Part shown: piece by piece, positions 55,061 through 64,000 of the stretch
Position numbering within the stretch: position 1 is the stretch's first letter
Layout of the letters: each line of letters begins with the position of its first letter
Source: Otis tarda
Lineage: Eukaryota > Chordata > Aves > Otidiformes > Otididae
Direction of reading: 5' to 3'
Length of the DNA stretch: 64,000 nucleotides
NCBI GenBank assembly: GCA_026413225.1
Contig: CM048591.1
Span: 70,830,052 to 70,894,051, forward strand
Made by a program: the position numbers and the translations under genes
Notes under the pieces: model-generated
Databases searched by the model: none
Told to the model about the DNA's origin: nothing
What the model saw: only the letters and a program-made list of their open reading frames with translations

Positions 55061-58000
55061 TCTAATTTTCTTAATACTCCAATTACAATTAAACAGGTGA
55101 ATAAAATTATCTGATACATTCTTCCTCCAGTGACAAATTTCTGGCAATGATTAAAAAGAAGTGCACATAACAGCAAAACACAGTCTGTTTAAAGCATATA
55201 TGATCTATTTTCAATTTGTGAGAGTAACAAAGGATTTCTATAATCCCCATAAAGCAAAACTATGGAACATCTAGATATTCAAAATGAAGATTGCCAGAAC
55301 ACACTGTTAAAGTAAAAGGATGAAATCAAACACAAATGCTCTTTTTTACTTACAACACAGTGAATGCTCTCATGTTAGGCTAGCCAGAACCTCTCAGGGG
55401 AGCATCCTGAGCACACCAAGAGTGCTGCTGGCACGCACAGAGCCCACAATGCCCTTTACTCCCAGGGTAACACACAGATGGAAAATCAAGAGCTGACTGG
55501 ATGTCCTTGACTTTAAAGCCAACATGAAATACCTTCTTGTTTACTAAAGATAGCTACATACATTACATTCCCAAAGACTGACAGTGTGAATCTTTGGATA
55601 CAGAATTTTAAATTCTAATAAAATCTAATATAATGAATAATATAGCAAACTGGACTGCGCTACAATCACTTTTCCTCTGATCTGAGAGGGTACTGACATA
55701 GTCTGGTAACTGGCAAAATGCAGCTATTGCCAGAGAAAATGAAGATAAACACCGCAAGGAAATACATGTCATTTCTCACACATGTAAACAGAATTATTTT
55801 GGTTACAGTAGACAGTTAACAATAATTTTTAAACAATCCCCCCCTCCAATACATACAAACAAGCTGATGAAAAGTATTTTGCTTATATACTGAGAATTCA
55901 CTGCTCTGTACATAGGAATAATCTTTTAATCAGTATTACTATATGCCTTTATGAACGTAAAAGTCTTCCAATCTTGACAAATTGTGGCATTACTTGAGTG
56001 AGAACAGTAAATCAAGGAAGCTTACAGAAAAAAAAAAAAAAGACCATCCTAAAAAATTCTACCCTCAATCAACAAGTGCTCCAATATTGAAGATAGAGAG
56101 AGAATTTCTAACAAATTACTGCAGGATAATTTTACTGTCTACTATGGCCAATGTTCCAGCTCTTCATCTCCACAGGATAGCACTCCCATTAATACCTTCA
56201 AAGCTGAGTTAAGAGGATTTTACTACAAACCCTTCAGCGAAGAACTGTGGCTACGTAATACCTTTATGTGCTTCCTAAAACAAGTTTAAATATAAAAAAC
56301 CCTAATTCGCTATTTGCAGCACATAGTGTCAGAGTATTATCTCCAATATAATAGCTGTTGATAAAAATGAAATAAACAGGCCAATTAGACTATGAAACAA
56401 CTGAAACAAAAATGGATGACTACATAATAGCAAGTAATGCTTCCTCTTATATGTGGAATTTCTATAGTATTCTACGTGGCTACCTGTTATTCCAGTTAAT
56501 GGCACACAACGCTACCAGGAAATTAGGTTTGCTCCAGCCACTCTAAGTACTCCAGAAATAATTAGACCATTATACTATTATCACCAAGAAGAAATCGACT
56601 GTCTGTTTTGGGTTTACAGGAGGATAAATAACAGTACTGGAGTGTCGGCCTAATATAATACAATTATTTTATTAAGTAGATGACAAAATGTAGTAGATAA
56701 GCAGAAGCTCCATCAGAGCAGCCTGCTATAATTGGATTCCTGAAAAAAGCCCTTCATGTATTTCACTGTGAATGTGAACTAGTTGTCATTATATGCAGAA
56801 ATTTTGAAAGAGTTAAAATACCACATATCAGAATCTCCTAGTGTTGGTCATACTTCATAGCATACACTTTATGCTGTACACTAAGTAGTATTTTATGGCA
56901 ACATAACACTTAACGGCGTACACAAAAGTAAGCAAAGGTTTTGCAAGAGAAAAAAAAACAAACAACCTGTGATCTACAGAAGAATCAAAAGACAAGAAAT
57001 AGCAATGAAATACATTAAATCAGTTTACAAAGTATTTAATTAAGGCAATCTCTGACTTTAATGGCCTTTATAATCAACTATGAATACATACCTCAGTGTT
57101 CTCCTGAGCTGGTGCCCCAAATGGTACCTACCTACTTGTTCTAGGCACTCTTGGCATTATTCAGATAACCAGTATTGACACTGAACATAATTAAAATATA
57201 GTTTTGAAATTATAGTGAGAAATCTCCCATTTATTGGTGGTAGATTTATACAAACATACATTATTTACAAATATCTATATAGGATCATGCCATTTTAATA
57301 CTGTTATAAATAATAATTATATAAATATTAATAAATGTGTTAACATAATAGCATTAAGAATTATACAGAATTATATATAGTATTACTTACATATAAGTTT
57401 TAATAAAGTGGGATAATTTCCTTTACTAAACAGCTTTGTTAAGTAGCAGTTAGTTTAAAGTGTCCACTGAATTCTTCTTATACACGTTAATCATGCAGAT
57501 GTAGCATGCTTCTGGCCATACCACTTAATGGTCACCTATCACAGAGGAGCTCCATGACTCCATATTCATAACTGCTTTATAAGCTATTATAATACTATTG
57601 AAATGACCTTCATCTGCATCTGTAAGTATTTAAAAATTTGAGGATTCATATGGTCAGCCTTTTAACTAATGTAAAGAAATTTAGAGTTTCTCTATTGCCC
57701 ACTATTTTAATCCCACCTACATTATCAACAAAACAAACCCAAACACAGCTACTTAAAGTTATGAATTAAAAATATTAAAAATGCATCTGTAGCAATTCTA
57801 GAAGACTTTTTTTACGGAAGTAACCAGCTATTTGACAAACTATTAAAAATGTAAGGGTGTAGAAAGGCTGAAGCACTCGTTTTCCTTAAAATAGTGTTTC
57901 TTCATGCTTCAAATAACGGATCATTTGTGTGTAATGCAGTGCTTTCACTTCTTTTACATAAGTAGTAACAGAAACTGCAAATAAATCCAAGGTTTTTCAA

Positions 58001-58114
58001 CTGCCTAAAGTGCTATTGCAAAATCCAGTTAAAACTTCATTTTTCTTGTTAAGCAAAGCAAATAAGAGTTGCTATAATCATGCAAAATTTTGCCATAGTA
58101 ACATTAACAATGGT

Positions 58115-58166
58115 AGTAATGAAGTATGAGTGGAAATGCACAGAAGTAATGAAGTATGAGTGGAAA
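58115..58166. repeat. Short tandem duplication, 30-bp period
   Basis: Two identical 22-bp stretches starting AGTAATGAAGTATGAG lie at 58115-58136 and 58145-58166, spaced by eight bases. Confidence 0.85.
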
Positions 58167-60644
58167 AACAAAAGATGAAAGAAAAAAACCAAGTGTTAAA
58201 AGAATGGTGTGCATTGAGAGCCAAGGACATCACTAGCAGCAATAAACAGGTAAACACAAAGATATTGCTTGGACCAGGACTGCAATGGCAATGCGGATGA
58301 CTTTTTAGCAGAAGACCCATGATGAGACCACAATGGAGATGATTCAGTAGCACAAAATAACTACACTACCATAAAACAGCAAGAAGAAGGCTACAACATC
58401 ATTACATGTGCTATTTCATTTTCTTTTAACGGGATGACAGATGATAGACATACAATATTAAAAATGAGGAAAACATTGACAACAGTCAGCAACCTTGCCT
58501 TAGATTTAAGGTGGATCAAATAAATTAGAGCGTGAAACCAGTGATCCTACCACATCAACTACTTATTCTCAAATGGCATAAAACCCTGTCCAAAACCAAG
58601 TCTGTTATCATCTATCAAGATGAAAACAGAAATCTTAGCAAGACATCAATAGCCAGCATCCTTTGTCCTCCGTGCTGCAGAAAATAATCCTGCCCAGACT
58701 ACTTGGACTTTATGCTTTGGTATTGCAGCTACAAGGTATAGGACTATGAGTGGGTAGATACAACTTACTTCAGAAATTAACTAAAATGAAAATCATCTTC
58801 CCCCAGAAAGTCTTCCATTCAGCTTTGTTTCATTAATTCCTATAATTGGACTATGCTTAAAAACCAATAATATCTAGCCTTGAAAAGGGATTCCAGATTA
58901 GAAAGTTGTGACAGTCCACGTGAAACAGAACATACACGAAAAATATGTTTTTTTTTAATCTAAAGAAAAACAATGAACAGTTTTTAAATGCAGACACATA
59001 AAATAATAGATAGCATGCTTTAATTACCACCACCACACTCCAACAAAGGAATCTGACTGTTCCCCCTCTTCTCTCAATATCCTTAGAGCTGGAAACCATG
59101 CAGCAAATAGGAAGACAGAGGCACATGTGAATGTACAAGACTAAGAAGGCGGCAAGGAAGGAGAAATGAGGATTTTATGTGTGCATGTGCCTGTGTACTA
59201 CAAGAGAGCTAGGCCAGGGAGAGTGAAGTTAGACATACATATGGCAAGAAGGAATTCACGAGGGTGCCTGGTTCAGAAGGGTGACATGCGCAAGAGAGAA
59301 GGTGGCAGAGGCAGAAGCATGGCAGCTTGTGGAAGCAGAGACAGAGAAAAATGGAAGCTGGAAGCTTAGCTGAGTGCAACAGGAAAGGATAAAGTAAGAG
59401 AGAGACAAAAACTAGAGAAACAGACAGGGGTCATACTTTGTGTGAAGAGAAACTGTAGTGCAGACAGAAGGTGGCTTTAGCACCAACTGGGTATTGAGCC
59501 AGAAAATTTATTTGACTACAGAAAAAAAGAAGAATTCAATGGAAAACAAAGCCAGACAGTCACTATCACTGTTAAAAATCTGCACCTTATCTCTAATCTG
59601 AATTTGTCTAGAATTTGACCGAGCTTTTTTTTTTTTTTGTTATTTCATTAGCTTTTGACAGCATCCAATAAAGATTCAGGATGTGACTGCAAGATAGGAC
59701 ACAGATCTGAAATTTGCTGGCTAAAGTCAGCTACTGAGGATGCATAATGCAACCAATGGGTCAGATCATGCAGAACTTTTTTAAAGTTTTAACAGATCTC
59801 TAAAGAGAAGCAATTGGAAAAAAACCCCGAATGACCTCTCTAGAGATGTCACTGCATCCAGAAGCAGGAAATACCACCATACAAAGCAGAAAACACAGCA
59901 GCTGAATCACGTAACGTGAAACTAAAAGTTAGCATTTCTTTTCAGCATTGATCAGTATTCCAAGCCTGCACCTCAGAGACAGAAGGCTCAGGTAAGCCAT
60001 AGTGTGCATGTACTTCAGCTACTTTTAATGTCAGCTTTATTCAAGATGATAATTAATTTAGCAGAAATGCTCAGATAATGTGGATATTTTACATCATATT
60101 AACCAATAAATTACACCTATCTCAGTCTCAGCACTGAGATTTTGATTATAAATGGGCTTGTTGGCTTCAGTGCAACTAACAGCAGAAATATACGGAGTCA
60201 GCTGTGATTTAGTGCTATACTCTGAAGTACCACTACATACAAAAAACAAAGAGTAATTCCACAAAAACTAGCTAAGATTTAGTAGATTGTACCAGCTGTA
60301 CCTCAGTGTCAGCTACAATGGATCTGTAGGTACTTCTCCACTTTATGCCATGTAGCCCTCTCTCCCAACAAAGGTCAAAAAGAGAGCCTGGTAGGTCAGG
60401 CAAAATACTGTGCTTTATTTGCAAATGCTTCTGATCTAACACACCCTGTGGAAATAAAAAGGACTGTAATATACAGAAAGTATGGAGTGAGTAGGCCAAG
60501 ACAGACCAAAGCCAACTGCATGTAGGACAGCATGAATAGGGTGCAGAGGTAACCCCAGTGCTTGGGTTAAGAACGGCTTATCAGATCCTGTTACAGGCAC
60601 TACAGAAATGGCTGTGCTCTTTCTGAATGTTCCTGGGAGCCAGC

Positions 60645-60682
60645 GTAGCTGAAATTGAGCAGTGTAGCTGAAATCAAGCAGT
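60645..60682. repeat. Short tandem duplication, 19-bp unit
   Basis: GTAGCTGAAATTGAGCAGT at 60645-60663 is followed directly by a copy at 60664-60682 with two adjacent differences. Confidence 0.85.
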
Positions 60683-63600
60683 GCTGCACTTGAGCTAATA
60701 AAACCTGTCACCTCTGAATTGTTTCTGCATCGATGGCATCGGCAATTTGCATCCCCAATGATTCAGTACAAATTTGAGCAGGTTTCGTTATCCAGTTGCA
60801 AAGATGGATGCTACGACCTTGCTGAACTCCACCTTGAAAGCTAGCTACGTATGTCTCGATAAAAGCTGAATATACATAGCTGAAACTTAATTCAGATAAC
60901 CTTCCCATACTATTAGATTACTGGATGTTTTCATAGCTGTTTATAAGTACAAGCATAGCTTGACTTGTTTCCAGTTACAAGTGTTCAGCAAATTTATTCC
61001 AATGTACGTCACCATGAGCCTAAACAAAACAAGGAACACAAACTCTGTCTACAATGCATTCAGTATTAGAGTGAAAAATGACCAAAAATGCCCACTGGGG
61101 ATGGGGTGGGAATCAAACTCGGAGCAGATCACTGAGAGAACAGACTAAATAAAGCCTATGGCCATTGAATGCATTTGGAGATGAGAAACAACTGGAAACC
61201 GTTCAGAACTGAATGAGGTAAGGATGTGGTACAGAAAGATGTAGTTTTCATATCGTAATACATAATATACTCATAAGGTGTTATATTATCGTAATACATA
61301 TGCTAGAGGAAGCTAAATTAAGACTCAACAGACAAGCCAGATTCTTGAATTGCCTATTTTTGAATGCTTGACTTAGCAGAAAGAAAATTCTTTCAAAATA
61401 TTTCTAGGGATGTAATTTTAACTATGTTGATTATAAAAAATGTTAAAATATAAAGAAACTTGAAACAGAAACGAGCTATCAGCTTGTGATGAAACAGTCC
61501 AACAGCTAAATGGAGTAGGTCATAAAAAATGTAACTACAAGCTTCCTTGTACTACCTTGAATTAACCATTGGAACATACAGAGATGTTTGGATCTACTGT
61601 CAACTAGACAAATCCTTCCAGAGCGAGCTCGTGCAGGTGTGATGAGGGTGCTTATCCTGACAACTCGTGCAGACTCTTTTTGCTGGAGGGACAGAAGCAC
61701 CTTGAAGGTTCTACAAGACAAACTCTTGAAATAATTACATGAAGTGGTAGCTGCACCACAGGATTACATATCTATCTTCAGAATGTCTAGAACACACAGT
61801 TCACGAACGTGCAAAGTTCCTACCTCTAAATTAAATTCCCCCTTCAGGGCAAGGTAAAATTCAAGTAAATTGAAATGAACATAAACAAGGAGAAGAAAGA
61901 ATTTAGTGGTTTGGGATTGCTTTTTTACGTCTTACAGATTACATTTGATTTTGATTTGTTTTTCCCCTAAACCCAGTAAGATAAAAAAACATCCAAAGTT
62001 TAAAGGGACTCCTGCAATTTGTTTTTGATTACATGGGAGATTGCATGATAAATTAAGAACAGATGAAAATACAGTTAAGTGATCTTGAGTGTTTCAGTGA
62101 ATTAAAATCCCGTATTCTCAAAGCAGAAATACTATAATAACATCCATGATCACTAAGAAAGAAGTTGGGACCAAGATACTAGTGAGGAAGGGTAAAAGAG
62201 AAGGGTATTCTAGTTTCCCCTTTTCCTATCCTTTTCCAGGAAAAGATTCAGAGTTCACTCTGAAAGGAGGAAAGAACAGGAAGGAGGTGTTGTCAAGCTC
62301 TTCACCATTTTCCTCATAATCTTCTCTACACTCCATCAAAATCCAGCATCCATTTGTCTCAGATTATCAGTCTGGACTCTGGCCAGCTTACAGATAATGC
62401 TAGCAGTATGCCAGGCAGTCTCTCTGATCATCATCTAAATTTGCTAAAATTGAGCTGTTATGAAAACTCCTTATGCCCTGTGCAGCCTTAAGAGACACTG
62501 GCAAATTGTTCTTCTCCTGTTCTGAATACCAAAGCAGCTTCTTATAATTACTTTCTTTTCTTCAGTTTTAAGGTCTACAACACAGGATAAAGCACAAAAA
62601 TACTGCTGGGAAAACAGACACGGAGCAAACAAAAATGAATAAATTAATCCAGAAAATATGAGTAAAATGCTTAATTTTTTAGATTGATGTGGCATCACAT
62701 AAAAGTTATGTGTTTTCTTACACGGTACTATAAACCATACTTTACCACAAAGTTCTGTTATTCCTCATATTGGAAACCATCCCTAACAAAGGCTTATCTA
62801 TGTTAGAAAATTCCTGCAGTGAAGGCTACAGACTGCATTCACAGTCTCAAATATGCAGCAACCCTCACTGAATAATTTTAAGACTCATATTCCACTTTTA
62901 CTATATTATTTTTCAATCAACTTAGTCAAGTACATGTGACAATATAAACTCACGGCTCTATACTAATCTTGTTTGGCAAATCTCAGCATATGGAGTTTCT
63001 CTTCCCAAAATTCATCAGCAATTCTCACTTTAACTTCTTGTGTCTTTCTTAGGATACATTGACTACTTAAAATGTATCACAATAGATTATTTAAAAGTTA
63101 CAGTATTAAGTTATAAAATAATTCAGTATTCACGTTTTTAGATCTGAAGATACCAGAAAAAAACTCCATCAAATACCATCTTTGCAACAGACTTTATCAA
63201 AGCATCTCAGCTGACATCTTATTATAAATTAGGAAGAAAGAAAGGAAGAATATTACAAAGAAAATAACCTACAGCAACCTATATGATTATTAGAGTTCTT
63301 CATAGTACTAACATGTTCCAATAGTCTAATTTTTCTAAGCAGAATTTTTGAAAGGTATAAAAATCTTAGGCAGTACAGATTAAGTTGAGAGTTGTACTCT
63401 GCTCTTCCTGGAGTTGATCTGAACAATTTCTACTCCTTCAATGCAGGATCTAAAATTCACTGCATGATATTGCAATTACAGTAAGATTTATTTCACTCTA
63501 TTGTAAAACAAAACATGCCTTTTTGGTGTGAAGTTCTCATTAGCTGTGTGGTAACACAGCATCTGAGATCTGCTCTTGGGTAGTGGAGACAGAAGAAGAA

Positions 63601-64000
63601 ACTGGCAATGAAATACTATTTTTCTCGATTCAGTAGCCTCACTGGAGTCAGAATCAGTAAGGAGACTTTACCCCCTGTATTCTCTCCAGGTACTGCGGCA
63701 AGGTAAAGCTTGAGGTCATAAACCAAGTTTACAGGCTTCTTATCTGAATAACAGCTTACTAATAAAACACAGTCCTCCACTGGATGTATTACACTTACAC
63801 TGTGCATAAGATCAGCAAAAGCTCAATAAATTAGATGGTGTGGCTCATGGTGCAGAGAACTCTACAAGAAATTACTGTGATTCTGGATCTCACATCATGT
63901 GCTCTCTGGCTCAAGACATCACACCTTGTGCCTAGGGAGCTGAGATTACTTGAGTCTCCATATCTAGAAACCAGCACACCTGACTTAACATAGAGTGCAG

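Larger units (their letters stand above)
52844..64000 (-). other. FER: FER intron, partial (continues past the window)
   Basis: More than 11 kb of intron upstream of the alpha-D exon. It contains one CR1 fragment (54190-55060) and small tandem duplications at 58115-58166 and 60645-60682. A purine-rich stretch lies at 59150-59420. No further FER exon or other gene was recognised. Confidence 0.75.

Noticed and set aside
53000-64000. Upstream FER exon encoding the HPNIVKLIGV region
   Set aside because: Searched by eye for the reverse complement of this conserved segment and not found; it presumably lies past 64000.

Overview
The window looks like nuclear DNA from a bird. A crocodilian or turtle cannot be fully excluded. 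It is AT-rich and intron-dominated. Nearly every recognisable interspersed repeat is a CR1 LINE, there are two endogenous-retrovirus LTRs, and no SINEs of mammalian or squamate type were seen. The one host gene that can be proved is the non-receptor tyrosine kinase FER, on the minus strand.

Layout. Positions 1-11202 hold no recognisable coding sequence. They are either FER 3' UTR plus intergenic DNA, or all intergenic; in mammals FER converges on PJA2, but no PJA2 coding sequence is visible here. Four FER exons follow, in minus-strand order: 52843-52720, 19388-19234, 15596-15474 and 11345-11203. They have canonical splice sites and compatible phases, and together encode about 180 residues of the kinase domain, from the alpha-D region through the HRD catalytic loop, DFG and APE motifs to the natural C-terminus. 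Upstream FER exons lie beyond position 64000. The intron between the first and second of these exons is about 33 kb and holds most of the mobile elements; 52844-64000 is a further partial intron.

Mobile elements. Nine CR1 copies were found, all 5'-truncated. The standout is 19449-22142 on the minus strand: a single open frame through the endonuclease C-terminal part and the whole reverse transcriptase, interrupted only by two TGA codons. Its 3' end lies about 60 bp upstream of a FER splice acceptor, in the same sense as FER. A solo LTR sits at 42882-44050 with TG...CA ends and a short target duplication. A related, shortened LTR sits at 22148-22793 and abuts the 5' end of the long CR1. A pair of overlapping perfect tandem duplications (35 bp x2 and 61 bp x2) sits about 66 bp upstream of the penultimate exon.

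No undescribed biological system was found. The points most worth following are the possible 8.5-kb FER 3' UTR, the near-open CR1 beside a FER exon, the fresh tandem duplications beside another exon, and the LTRs inside a kinase intron. Most other open frames in the window are short, lie in AT-rich DNA, have no recognisable motifs, and were left out.
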